From a virus, in the IMG/VR virus record IMGVR_UViG_3300035698_006643, positions 1 through 64,000 of that record: a DNA stretch of 64,000 bases. One strand, written 5' to 3'. The translations under genes and the position numbers were made by a program. Position 1 is the stretch's first letter; each line of letters starts with the position of its first letter. Below the pieces are notes generated by a model. The model saw only the letters and a program-made list of their open reading frames with translations. It did not search any database and was not told the DNA's origin. Positions 25,681 to 33,627 of this stretch are shown here, one piece after another.

Positions 25681-26469
25681 TCAAACTGGCTCTACAAACA
25701 GCTTCGGAAGGATGATTTCGGATGTCATCGTATCCAGGTGAACAATCACGCTCACGGTATCTCGAGTAAACCCAGTCACTTCCCCTTCCAGATTTCGATG
25801 GATTCCACCGAGTATGCGTACCGATTGCCCCAGTTTAAACTGAGAAAATAGCTGCTGTAGGTTCCTCCTGAACTGGTCAATCTTTGCCTGAGATAAGTAG
25901 TGAATCTGAGTCCCACCTTTTTTCGGGTGGTCACACATTAGTTCCAGGACAAATGGGCTGGCTTCCAGGTCTTTCGGATGAAACGAACGCTTCCCCATCC
26001 AGAACCTACCCTTGATCGGCCCCGAAGACCTGTTCGCTTCTTTCATCCGTCCAAGAGCCGTGTACACTACTTGCTGCTTCTGCGTATGGGTTTCTCTGGT
26101 GAGACAGTCTGGATTGATTTCCAGAATCATGTCCACTAGGTTCCGGGTAGTGAATACAACCCCAGGATTTCGCTTGAAAATCGTCAGGAGGGCTTGCTTG
26201 ATTTGGCTCCGAGGGTTCTTTACGAAAGTTGCTACAGTCCAGGGTGGGGCGGGGCTAACCTTCGGGATGATATACGAACGGACATCAACAAAGACATACC
26301 CTTCCATCATCCAGGAGATAAGCGTCTGATTATCGTAGGTTGCACTCACGGCAGGAACAAAGACATTGTCAGCACCAAATGACTTCAAACTATCAGAGAT
26401 TTCACGAAGACTAGAAACCCGTTCACCGGCTGGCGACAATTCAAGAATCACCCAAGTTCGGTCTGACAT
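25681..26469 (-). CDS. NusG/RfaH-like transcription elongation factor
   Basis: A 262-residue protein. The N-terminal 90 residues match a NusG NGN domain: WVILELSPAGERVSS (start of strand 1 and helix 1), GADNVFVPAVSATYD, then MMEGYVFVDV, the usual landing strand. The C-terminal 55 residues form a KOW domain: FKLGQSVRILGGIHRNLEGE, then VSVIVHLDTM and PKLFVEPV. Between them is an added winged-helix-like segment (about 105-190, with IKQALLTIFKRN and TRNLVDMILEI). NusG proteins hold RNA polymerase in a processive state, and RfaH or LoaP types act only on chosen operons. The ATG at 26469, after AAGG, is preferred to an upstream ATG inside dnaX. A phage antiterminator is the best guess. Confidence 0.8.
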   Translation of the reverse strand: MSDRTWVILELSPAGERVSSLREISDSLKSFGADNVFVPAVSATYDNQTLISWMMEGYVFVDVRSYIIPKVSPAPPWTVATFVKNPRSQIKQALLTIFKRNPGVVFTTRNLVDMILEINPDCLTRETHTQKQQVVYTALGRMKEANRSSGPIKGRFWMGKRSFHPKDLEASPFVLELMCDHPKKGGTQIHYLSQAKIDQFRRNLQQLFSQFKLGQSVRILGGIHRNLEGEVTGFTRDTVSVIVHLDTMTSEIILPKLFVEPV

Positions 26470-27793
26470 GCACCTTTTCCTCAAGGATACGGTCAAATAC
26501 TGAAGTAAACTCCCCGGTAGACAGTAGTTTTTTATCACAACTACGTGGCGGGTCAATAGGGATTATACCGTCAGGTATTCTCCTTTCAACCTTTCTAGGA
26601 GTTAATGGCTTGCGATTGACAGCCTTAGCTTCCAATGCCGCCATTCGATCGGACCGTGTCACCTGTAAGGATTCTGAAGGGGTTTCCTCTGAGGAAGCCG
26701 ATTCTGTCTTCGGTGTCTGAAGAGACGAAGCCTGGGCTACTGGATTTCCGTGATGAAGGACATGCCCTAGATACAGGAGATGCCCTTCAACAACTTCTTT
26801 AGGGAACCGACCGTATCTATTGGCCACATACGCTGCAATCGTCAACAACCGGGGACCAAGGACTGTGAAGGCATGTTGCGCCGCATCCTTGTCGTGGGAT
26901 GAAACATCTTCACCAAAATCAAACCCTAGCCTGTAGCTCATAATCGCCGCCTGGCCCAGCCGCTTCATTACGTCGTCTGGAGTCGTCTTTTCCAGCATCT
27001 TGCGAAGCAACCCTACAACTTCAACGACTGAATCGTCAGACAAGCAAACCAGGAGTTCGTAAGCAAGGCTGGATACATCTAGGTGGAGGTACTCCCTGAC
27101 TAAGGCTACGGTGATGTCCCCAATCCTGGACACCATTTCAGCTTTCTTGAAGCAGTCCCGGACATGAGACCCAGATTCCTGAACAATCAGCCGCAAAGCT
27201 TCCTCTTCAACGGAGATACCTTCAGCCTCACATATCCGCTGAAGCCGCTTAATGATGTCGTTCTCAAGAACTATCTGTACTGGGAAATCATCGCAACGGG
27301 ACCGGATGGTTGGCTGTATCTTGGAAGGTTCAGTCGTACAGAAGATGCAGACCAGCCGCCGTTCTTCAATAGGCTTTAGGAGTGCATCCTGGCTTTCCTT
27401 CGACATCCGATGGGATTCGTCAAATACCACCAGCTTCGGTCGGTCTGATACATAGTCTAGGGTCGAAATAATCGCCCGCACGTCTTCCAGCGTCCCCCTA
27501 CTGGCAGCGTCCCGTTCTTCGTAGTACGGAGACTTCCCCTCAAGAAACGACAGACAGTAGCTACACTGATTACACGGGCTCCCATCAGGCTGGATGTCCT
27601 TACAGATTGTAGCCCTGGACAGAATTCGAGCAAGGGTGGTCTTACCAGACCCTCTAGGCCCAGAGAAGATGTAGGACTGGTTCATTGCTGAACCGTCCTT
27701 CAGTCGGGTCTGAAGGACACGCTTTGTCACATCCTGTCCCAGAACATCCTCAAAGACAACCGGTCGGTATTTCAGGTCCCAGGACTCATTCAT
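26441..27793 (-). CDS. dnaX: DNA polymerase III clamp-loader gamma/tau subunit (DnaX-like)
   Basis: ATPase that opens the sliding clamp. A 450-residue protein with LKYRPVVFEDVLGQD, Walker A SGPRGSGKTT (about 45-54), a four-Cys zinc motif (Cys-Lys-Asp, then PCNQCSYC), Walker B KLVVFDESHRM, and TIRSRCDDF, the arginine-finger SRC motif. The C-terminal 120 residues are Pro/Ser/Arg-rich and end with a basic tail, much shorter than E. coli tau, so this is closer to gamma. The start at 27793 overlaps the previous stop (ATGAATGA). It overlaps the NusG-like start at its other end. Works with the delta (43031), delta-prime (44080) and clamp (31276) genes. Confidence 0.9.
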   Translation of the reverse strand: MNESWDLKYRPVVFEDVLGQDVTKRVLQTRLKDGSAMNQSYIFSGPRGSGKTTLARILSRATICKDIQPDGSPCNQCSYCLSFLEGKSPYYEERDAASRGTLEDVRAIISTLDYVSDRPKLVVFDESHRMSKESQDALLKPIEERRLVCIFCTTEPSKIQPTIRSRCDDFPVQIVLENDIIKRLQRICEAEGISVEEEALRLIVQESGSHVRDCFKKAEMVSRIGDITVALVREYLHLDVSSLAYELLVCLSDDSVVEVVGLLRKMLEKTTPDDVMKRLGQAAIMSYRLGFDFGEDVSSHDKDAAQHAFTVLGPRLLTIAAYVANRYGRFPKEVVEGHLLYLGHVLHHGNPVAQASSLQTPKTESASSEETPSESLQVTRSDRMAALEAKAVNRKPLTPRKVERRIPDGIIPIDPPRSCDKKLLSTGEFTSVFDRILEEKVHVRPNLGDS

Positions 27794-28298
27794 GCGTTTC
27801 AATCCAGTGGCGAGCATCCAAAAGGTACTTATTGAACTGGTCCGGTTGCAGCCGGATGTCTAGGTACTTCCCATACAAGTCGAAGACCAGTTCCTCAAGC
27901 GACGTCAGAAGATAGAACCGTTCCATCACCTTTTCAAAGAGAGTCTCACTCAGCAGGTCTGGGAGTTTAATCCCACCCATTTCAAATTTTGGGCCGTTGA
28001 AGTCGAGGTCCCAGGTCTTGCCATCATACATGACAGACATCTTGGCCTGTTCAAGCATCTTGCCTGAACGGAGGGCTTCAAACATCTCAGTACTGTCGAA
28101 GGGTGACCCACCACGAAAGGACACCTGAACCTCCGTGTCAAGCATAGACCGGAGACGCATCGTATCGTCGAACCAGACTTCCATTTTCTTGGTCTTCCCT
28201 TCCACAACACCATCGTTGGTCACCGACTGGTAAAGTAGCCAGGTGAGGAATTCAATCCCAAGACCCCGTGTGCGGTCAATTTTTGCTGCGAGTTCCAT
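27786..28298 (-). CDS. RdgC-like protein, C-terminal part encoded as a separate gene
   Basis: A 170-residue protein that completes the upstream RdgC-N gene. It starts with GLGIEFLTWLLYQS, close to the FLTWLW motif of RdgC proteins, followed by strands (KKMEVWFDDTMRL, EVQVSFRGGSP) and a helical C-terminus. In bacteria RdgC is one chain of about 300 residues that forms a ring on DNA and restrains RecA; here N and C portions are separate, in different frames, 11 bases apart. GGGGG precedes the ATG, so it is a true gene start rather than a frameshift. The RdgC C-part match is weaker than that of the N-part. Confidence 0.7.
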   Translation of the reverse strand: MELAAKIDRTRGLGIEFLTWLLYQSVTNDGVVEGKTKKMEVWFDDTMRLRSMLDTEVQVSFRGGSPFDSTEMFEALRSGKMLEQAKMSVMYDGKTWDLDFNGPKFEMGGIKLPDLLSETLFEKVMERFYLLTSLEELVFDLYGKYLDIRLQPDQFNKYLLDARHWIETHE

Positions 28299-28308
28299 TG
28301 GTATCCCC

Positions 28309-28917
28309 CTATTCGGCCATTAGCGGTTCTGTAGACAGGTCCGTCAAATTCTCTGCATCAGTCGGGTTCATGAAGAGCCGTGCCACCGTAAAGGGGGAAT
28401 CCGGCACCAGGATCGAACTGAAGGTTTCGTTGAAGAGGTCTTCAAAGACCTGGACAACCGCCGTAGACTTCCCAAAGAACCATACCCGTTTGTTCTTCAG
28501 GTCTACAGTGACTTCGTAGAGCTTGATTGTCGGGAAGACTTTCAGCCGCATTTCAGCGACAATGTCTTCCTTGAGTTCTTCTTGTTCCTTGCGTGGCATC
28601 TTGTCACGCCCGTCTTCCAGAAGACGACTCCGGACACGTTCATTCAGTCGGAACTTCACTTGTGCCGATGGGACGTTGATTTTGTCTTCACGCAACGCAA
28701 AGGACAACAGATGCTCCCCGAAGTAGACCGTCGTAGGTTTCAGGTCTGTGTTGTCGTGTTCTGTTGCCTGGACCCATCCGTATGACACTATCCGGTCTGA
28801 ATCCTTCGGAATAGGGTGGAAGACCCGCCGCTGCAATTCAGGAATAAATAGGTCAGGATTGAAATCCCCATACAGGATGTAGCTGGTTGGGGCCATCGCC
28901 CCAGTAAACGCACCCAT
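28309..28917 (-). CDS. RdgC-like recombination-associated protein, N-terminal part
   Basis: A 202-residue protein matching RdgC from near its N-terminus to about two thirds of its length. Similar points are FHPIPKDSDRIVSYGWVQAT (the F-P-x(n)-GWV turn), ALREDKINVPSAQVKFRLNE, a charged RKEQEELKEDIVAEM helix and LKVFPTIKLYEVTVDLKN, then a helix where RdgC has the DNA-binding ring helix and PDSPFTVARLF near the end. The ATG at 28917 was chosen over 28992 because GAGGAGG lies just before it and the longer form overlaps the primase gene. RdgC binds double-stranded DNA and inhibits RecA; a phage role in shielding or recombination control is inferred. Confidence 0.8.
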   Translation of the reverse strand: MGAFTGAMAPTSYILYGDFNPDLFIPELQRRVFHPIPKDSDRIVSYGWVQATEHDNTDLKPTTVYFGEHLLSFALREDKINVPSAQVKFRLNERVRSRLLEDGRDKMPRKEQEELKEDIVAEMRLKVFPTIKLYEVTVDLKNKRVWFFGKSTAVVQVFEDLFNETFSSILVPDSPFTVARLFMNPTDAENLTDLSTEPLMAE

Positions 28918-28927
28918 TAAAGCCTCC

Positions 28928-29626
28928 TCATATTGCGACCCCCAAACGACCAGCTTCCCTCTGAAAATGGCGTTTGAAGTCCATTTCTCCACGGTCTGCC
29001 CAGAATTCCCCAGGGTCTTTGCCTGGATACTGGGCTACCCTTACATCAAAATCAGGTCCGAAACGCTTCTTAGCTATCTCGACACCTTTCTTACCAGCTT
29101 CGTCCTGGTCTATGGCCAATACTACAACATCTGCGTACCGCTTCACGAATTGGATCTGTTTCCACCCAGGAGAATCAAACGTGATTGCCACAGTGTTGGG
29201 GATTACCCGCTGAAGTGGAAACCAATCGAACACTCCTTCGACAAGCCAAACGACCTTTGTGTCCCAGATAGACTGGATTGCCAGCGGTAATCCAAACAAG
29301 AACGCAGTTGATGTGGCGTGGCTCATTGTAAACTTGGAATAGTTCTTTTCGATGTGGTCACCGGTCAAGACACCGACGACATCACCTGCCTGGTCTGTCA
29401 ATGGGTATGAAATGTGGTCCCTTATCCGCTTGAGGCCCCATGACCACTTCTTGAAAGCTACCTGGTCCGGATCATTCGTTGGGGTGAATGCCCCAAAGAC
29501 AGACCCTAAAGACAACCCATCAATCTGGTCTTCGGAAGCTCCCCGTCCGCACAAGTACTCGAAGTGCTCAAGGTCTAGTCGGAGCGAGAACCGGCGAACC
29601 AGGTCAGCTAGAAATCTTCCCTGCAA
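28928..29626 (-). CDS. DnaG-like primase core (TOPRIM)
   Basis: About 232 residues. The TOPRIM fold is visible: VVWLVEGVFDWFPLQ (catalytic Glu) and VVVLAIDQDEAGKKGVE (Asp-x-Asp), with an N-terminal helical part containing YPLTDQAGDVVGVLTG, the pre-TOPRIM strand pair of bacterial DnaG. It would make RNA primers for lagging-strand synthesis. There is no zinc-binding N-terminal domain or C-terminal helicase-binding domain, so it is a minimal core. The frame opens at 29800, but the upstream part looks non-coding and overlaps another gene; a TTG at 29626 after AAGGGG is the best start, and ATG 29674 is an alternative. It overlaps nothing downstream. Confidence 0.8.
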   Translation of the reverse strand: MQGRFLADLVRRFSLRLDLEHFEYLCGRGASEDQIDGLSLGSVFGAFTPTNDPDQVAFKKWSWGLKRIRDHISYPLTDQAGDVVGVLTGDHIEKNYSKFTMSHATSTAFLFGLPLAIQSIWDTKVVWLVEGVFDWFPLQRVIPNTVAITFDSPGWKQIQFVKRYADVVVLAIDQDEAGKKGVEIAKKRFGPDFDVRVAQYPGKDPGEFWADRGEMDFKRHFQREAGRLGVAI

Positions 29627-30224
29627 GAACCACCCCTTGAAGGTTGTGAACCATGTATCCAGCGTCAGTACCATAGTCGTGATACAACCCGACAAACTCA
29701 GGATGTGCCGTGAATAGCCACAGTCCCTTTGGAATCTCTTCCGTGAACAACGTCGGCAGACCTGCTTCAAACAGCAAATGATTGCAGACGCTGTCTTCAT
29801 CTTTGGCCCGGTCTAACTTGAATGTGTCTGGGTGAACGAACAGCTTGTTCACCACAAGCTCATTTTCCCCAAACCGTACAAGGACGTCATCCACCCCTTG
29901 AAGGGTCATTGGCTGTGCTTGCACGCATCCCCAGCCGTATAATCGTCCCTGGTCGTAGATGAACTTCACCAGTTCCCCAAAAACCCCTGTGGCAGTCTTA
30001 CAGTAGACCCCATAGCGGACTAAGCCGTTGTTAGTGTCGCCGTCTTCAGCACTCTTGGACCGGAACCCAGGGTGAACTACAGGTTTCGCCCGACTGTTGG
30101 AAACGATGAATGGTTTCAAGGAGAGGTCTATGGGTGCCTGAACAAAGCCGACAAACGGCTTATTCGGGTCGCCTGGAACCGTCTCTTTGTTGTACAGCAG
30201 CATTTGTTTGAAAAGTTCATCCAT
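29604..30224 (-). CDS. Hypothetical protein, 206 aa
   Basis: Unknown, in the replication operon directly upstream of the primase. It overlaps both neighbours: its start lies within the previous stop as ATGGATGA, and its stop lies inside the primase N-terminus by 23 bases. Sequence is mixed strand and helix (RYGVYCKTATGVFGELVKFIY, DVLVRFGENELVVNKLFVHP). Could be a partner providing what the minimal primase lacks, since the two are translationally linked; it has only two Cys residues, so a zinc domain is unlikely. GGGGG precedes the ATG. Confidence 0.75.
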   Translation of the reverse strand: MDELFKQMLLYNKETVPGDPNKPFVGFVQAPIDLSLKPFIVSNSRAKPVVHPGFRSKSAEDGDTNNGLVRYGVYCKTATGVFGELVKFIYDQGRLYGWGCVQAQPMTLQGVDDVLVRFGENELVVNKLFVHPDTFKLDRAKDEDSVCNHLLFEAGLPTLFTEEIPKGLWLFTAHPEFVGLYHDYGTDAGYMVHNLQGVVLAGKISS

Positions 30225-30681
30225 AGAGCCACCCCCAGAAAGCCACCCACGCCATCACAAAAGGATTCGGACGTTGGAGGTCAGTATCTATCGTGGCTTC
30301 CCCGAGGACCCAAAGGAGGGACCGAACATCCCTGAACTCAGGGTCAGTCCGATAGTTACGGTTGATATGCTGTATCAATTCAGCGTAAAGACTGTCTAAA
30401 TTTTTCTTGAAAATGAATGACCTACAGGATTGAGCCTGTTCCGGGCGGTTGCAATCAACTACGAGTTCCTGAGTGGACAGAAGGTTGCAGACACAGAACG
30501 GGGTCCCGTCTGGGAAGTCAACACTCGTTTCTTGATTGAAAGCACAGTTCGACGGTAGTGGCTTGAGTGCTGATTTTGAATAGCGCTGGTAGTGCCGAAA
30601 GACGACTCTACGCAGCTTCTTCGTCACTTGGGTCTGGTTCTTCACACCGTACCTGCTTGTAGGTCGTTTCCCCTTCCCCAT
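30217..30681 (-). CDS. Hypothetical protein with possible metal-binding cysteines, 154 aa
   Basis: Not recognised. The N-terminus is strongly basic (MGKGKRPTSRYGVKN, KKLRRVVFRHYQR). Five or six Cys residues lie between 45 and 86 (SNCAFNQE, FCVCNLL, VVDCNRP, AQSC), a spacing that may bind zinc or an Fe-S cluster. The C-terminal half is helical. Its start overlaps the end of the Rad50-like gene by 74 bases and no clear ribosome site precedes it, so the true start might be a GTG about 60 bases further in. It overlaps the next gene by eight bases. Primase or recombination partner is a guess. Confidence 0.65.
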   Translation of the reverse strand: MGKGKRPTSRYGVKNQTQVTKKLRRVVFRHYQRYSKSALKPLPSNCAFNQETSVDFPDGTPFCVCNLLSTQELVVDCNRPEQAQSCRSFIFKKNLDSLYAELIQHINRNYRTDPEFRDVRSLLWVLGEATIDTDLQRPNPFVMAWVAFWGWLYG

Positions 30682-31273
30682 TTATGCTGGCGTTATAAGC
30701 CGTATGGGCATGTTCGAGAAATTCAGTAATGTGGGTCACCATCAGGAGATTCAGTCCAGTCTTCGCACAGAACTTCCGGAGGAACTCCCCCATCGCTGTG
30801 CGGTACTTTTCTGACAGAGCTCCCAACGGTTCATCAGCCACAACGAGCGGAACCAACCCAAGGCGAAGCGTAGTGAACAAGCGAAGGATAAGCCCCTGAC
30901 TGACGGCAATACCGCCGCCAAAGGCTTCCATCACATCACCCTGGACTTCCCCATAGGCTTTTTCTTCGATAGTCTCCAGGTCAACATTGACCCGGTTTCT
31001 CTTCACCGAAATCTGAGGCTGTACCGATAGCTTCTTGTCCGTAAAAATGGCCCGCATCCCTTCAGTTAGAAGGGACGCAAGGTCTTCGGCTTTGGACTTC
31101 AGCATCAGGTCCAATAACGTGTGAAGTACCGCCACGACCTTTGTGTACAGGTCTACGGACTCCGTGATTTGAATAATCTGAGCTTCAGTCGCCTTCACAC
31201 GACTTTTAGCACCATCACGGAGCCCCTGAAGACGGCTAGATTCAGCCATCAACTGTTCGATTCGTTCTTGCAT
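30608..31273 (-). CDS. SbcC/Rad50-like ATPase, C-terminal half encoded separately
   Basis: A 221-residue protein that supplies the second half of an SMC-type ATPase. It begins with a coiled coil (QERIEQLMAESSRLQGLRD) and contains the ABC signature region (EAFGGGIAVSQGLILRLF), Walker B with catalytic Glu (VPLVVADEPLGALS) and the H-loop (LNLLMVTHI). It has no Walker A, which is in the gene at 34601. Together they would form the ATPase head that works with SbcD/Mre11 (33627) to process DNA ends, like T4 gp46/gp47. Its ATG lies two bases after the clamp TAG. The split of a normally single chain is discussed as a finding. Confidence 0.85.
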   Translation of the reverse strand: MQERIEQLMAESSRLQGLRDGAKSRVKATEAQIIQITESVDLYTKVVAVLHTLLDLMLKSKAEDLASLLTEGMRAIFTDKKLSVQPQISVKRNRVNVDLETIEEKAYGEVQGDVMEAFGGGIAVSQGLILRLFTTLRLGLVPLVVADEPLGALSEKYRTAMGEFLRKFCAKTGLNLLMVTHITEFLEHAHTAYNASINGEGETTYKQVRCEEPDPSDEEAA

Positions 31274-31275
31274 CG

Positions 31276-32472
31276 CTAGTCCTTCAACGCCGTGAACAAT
31301 GTCAGACGGACTTCTTGTCCACCGGCAATGTCTTCAACGGACCGGAAACGGATGAACTGGCCTGGAGACATCAGGATATCAAATTCATCCGGCATTCCGA
31401 CAAGACCCTGTAAGCATCTCTTCCATAGCACAGGAATGCTTCACGGGCCGGCTTCATCTTCCCGAACAACCGGAACGATTAGTCCAAACGGCTTCCGTCT
31501 GTCTGGCGTCATAGCCTGAAGGCCCAGATTGATTGCACCTGATTCGTCACCCAGTGTCAGGGCGATATAGGAAGAAGAACCCCCCCCGACGCTCTTCGTT
31601 GTATCCATCGCTGACTTCAGTATCATCAAGTTGGAGTGGAGGTCATCCCTCTTGACTCTCAATACCACAGGTTCCTTCAGGTCAGCCGTCGGGTTGATTG
31701 TAGTCGGTGGTGGGAAGGACGCTGACTTCTTGATACCGAACGTACACCCTCCACACATGAAGTGGTACATATCCGGCGCTTCCAGAACTTCGACATCTGT
31801 CCCGTCGATTTCGTCTTCATCGGCAGACTTGAGCTTCGACAAAACAGATACGAGCTTTGTGCAGTCACTCTCTTGAAGCAGGAACTTCTTCTTGTCAACA
31901 ATCCCAGGAGTCTGATACGCCCCGACAATCTTTCCATTCATCCCGATGAAGAACCCGTTCATGCTTTCAACGAAAGCGAAATTGGGGTCTTTCTTGGAGA
32001 CGAACTCTTTCGTGAAGGCCAATCCCATCTCCAGCGTTTTCAACTTGAAGATGTCCATGGGTTCAGCCGTGGACATAGTCCCTTCGTAGCTGAAATGTTC
32101 GTTCGTTTCCCAGAACTGGTACGGGATAGGCTGTCGGTTTCCAAAAGTGACGCTAACATACTTCCCGCCACCTTCTTCCTGGACTTCCATCAGAATGGAA
32201 TCTTCCTTGGCGTATGGAAGGGCCGCTGTCATCCGGGCACATTCCATCGAGAAAACTTCACCACCGCTCACGTCTTCCGATTCCATCGGAATCGTAAGTC
32301 TTGACATGAACCGCCCGTCATATCCTGCAATTTCCAGTTCGGTAGGGCTCAGGCAACGGAACATCAAGCCTTTCCGCCACATCCATTCGTCTCTGGGTTC
32401 AACAACAGCACAGGCGATACCTGCGATTGTCACCGCTCGTTGAAATTCTTCAGTGTTGACTCTAACCTTCAT
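31276..32472 (-). CDS. dnaN: DNA polymerase sliding clamp (DnaN-like) with one in-frame TGA
   Basis: Ring protein that tethers DNA polymerase. The first 343 codons (32472-31444) give a beta-clamp-like chain rich in strands and ending FGLIVPVVREDEAGP. Codon 344 is TGA (31443-31441). The same frame then continues for 54 codons, with LWKRCLQGLVGMPDEFDILM, SPGQFIRFRSVEDIAGG and EVRLTLFTALKD, to TAG at 31278-31276. The pattern of a helix followed by strands, with MSPGQFIRF corresponding to the SPLSPVLI region and a final strand where MPMRL lies, is what a clamp C-terminus should look like. So the gene is either read through, damaged, or carries a sequence error. GGAGG precedes the ATG at 32472. 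It sits among recombination genes. Confidence 0.75.
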
Positions 32473-32737
32473 CGGTTTCCTCCGTAAATTTCTTCAGGCT
32501 TTCCTCTGCAATAGTGAGGTCGGCCTCAAATGATTCAAGGGAGCCCTGGAGTGCTTCCTTCTTTTCCTTCAATACATCCTGAATCGTATCGGGGTCATAC
32601 CCTGCTTCCGTAATCTCAGAACGCAGGCGTTTCTGTTCTGATTCCAGATGGTCTTTACGACCCACCAGTGCCGCTTTCTGGGAAGCCAGGCTGTCCCGCC
32701 GTTTCTTCAAAGATTCAAGTTCCTGTACTGTTGCCAT
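32462..32737 (-). CDS. Small coiled-coil protein, 91 aa
   Basis: Almost wholly a charged helix: LESLKKRRDSLASQKAALVG and ESEQKRLRSEITEAG, then a short turn (YDPDTIQDVL) and a second helix (KKEALQGSLESFEADL). It could fold as a helical hairpin. Lying among the separated Rad50 halves, it could complete or brace the shortened Rad50 coil. That is inference; it has no CxxC hook. It overlaps the clamp start by 11 bases, so translation is coupled. AGGGG precedes its ATG. Confidence 0.8.
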   Translation of the reverse strand: MATVQELESLKKRRDSLASQKAALVGRKDHLESEQKRLRSEITEAGYDPDTIQDVLKEKKEALQGSLESFEADLTIAEESLKKFTEETDEG

Positions 32738-32748
32738 ATCCTACACCC

Positions 32749-33627
32749 CTAAAGTTTCAGGACCCCCTTGGGTCCAAAGTCAATCTTATCATCAGGCTTA
32801 GTTCTTGCGGCCTTCCGCTTTACCTGCATTGCACTATATGGGATACAACTCCCAGCGACCTGGGCGTAGCGACAATAACGACAAGCCGAAGGCGTTGGGG
32901 TCGCATCAAATTCTTCACGCTTCACCGCATTTGTCATCTGAATCAGGCGGTCACGAAGGTCTCTTAGGTCCGCTGCCGTCCAGAAGATTTCGTCCCACAT
33001 CTTGCCTGTGTCCCAAACCCCGGCTTCATTTCGTTCAGCGAAACGATACCACCAGAAAACCAGCTTCTTGGGTACTATCTGTTCGGACAAGAACGTGGCC
33101 AAAGCATAGAACAGCAACTGGTCACTAGAATTGAATCTGCCCTTCTTGCGGCCAGCTTTTCCGTCCACAATCCAGACTTCGTCAGCAGATGCGTAACGAA
33201 AGTCAATCCGCCCCCCGACTTCGTCTTCATTCGTCAGCTTTCCCTTCACAAAGATTTCGACATCGGTCTGAGGAGCTAGAAGCTTGTAGTCCTTTACGGA
33301 CTGCAAGATACCGGGAAGGATGTCCTGTACCCCCTGAATAATCGTTTCAGGTGTGTCATTGAAGAACGGGGCTTCCCAATTCACATAGATGTCCCGAAGA
33401 CACAAGTCGAGAACTTCTGGAACAGCATCCACCATCCTCTGTAAAACCGAAGACCCGTCAAGGTACCATCGTTCCTTGTAGAACAGTTCCATCAACTTCT
33501 GGGTGACTGTCCCAAAGATAGCGTAATGGTGGCTGTCGTCGCCCTTCCCTTCATCCATTATCCACTTTCGGTAGAATCGTGAAGGACACTCTTTGAAGTC
33601 GCTGTAGGAACTGTACGAAACAAACAT
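32749..33627 (-). CDS. Cas4/RecB-like PD-(D/E)XK nuclease with predicted Fe-S cluster
   Basis: A 292-residue nuclease. It begins YSSYSDFKECPSRFYRKWIM, where Cys14 would be the first cluster ligand, and ends with ACRYCRYAQVAGSC, giving Cys-x2-Cys-x8-Cys: the arrangement in Cas4, AddB and RecB-family nucleases. The active site is visible as GGRIDFRY (Asp) and WIVDGKAG (Asp-x-Lys). A helical segment, SSDQLLFYALATFL, matches the conserved Q-x(2)-x-Y helix of RecB nucleases. It probably resects DNA ends or degrades host DNA beside SbcCD and RecA. The start overlaps the SbcD stop (TGATG). There is no helicase domain, so it is a stand-alone nuclease. Confidence 0.88.
   Translation of the reverse strand: MFVSYSSYSDFKECPSRFYRKWIMDEGKGDDSHHYAIFGTVTQKLMELFYKERWYLDGSSVLQRMVDAVPEVLDLCLRDIYVNWEAPFFNDTPETIIQGVQDILPGILQSVKDYKLLAPQTDVEIFVKGKLTNEDEVGGRIDFRYASADEVWIVDGKAGRKKGRFNSSDQLLFYALATFLSEQIVPKKLVFWWYRFAERNEAGVWDTGKMWDEIFWTAADLRDLRDRLIQMTNAVKREEFDATPTPSACRYCRYAQVAGSCIPYSAMQVKRKAARTKPDDKIDFGPKGVLKL

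Noticed and set aside
29627-29800. Longer N-terminus of the primase
   Set aside because: The additional residues look random (Cys- and Arg-rich) and lie over the end of a well-formed gene in another frame.
31276-31443. General reassignment of TGA as a sense codon in this phage
   Set aside because: Several genes end in TGA at well-formed junctions, for example NusG-like at 25681 and primase at 28928, so only the clamp TGA is anomalous.
31292-31519. + strand frame of 75 codons across the clamp 3' region
   Set aside because: It is antisense to the clamp C-terminal codons, which give a convincing clamp-like sequence on the minus strand.
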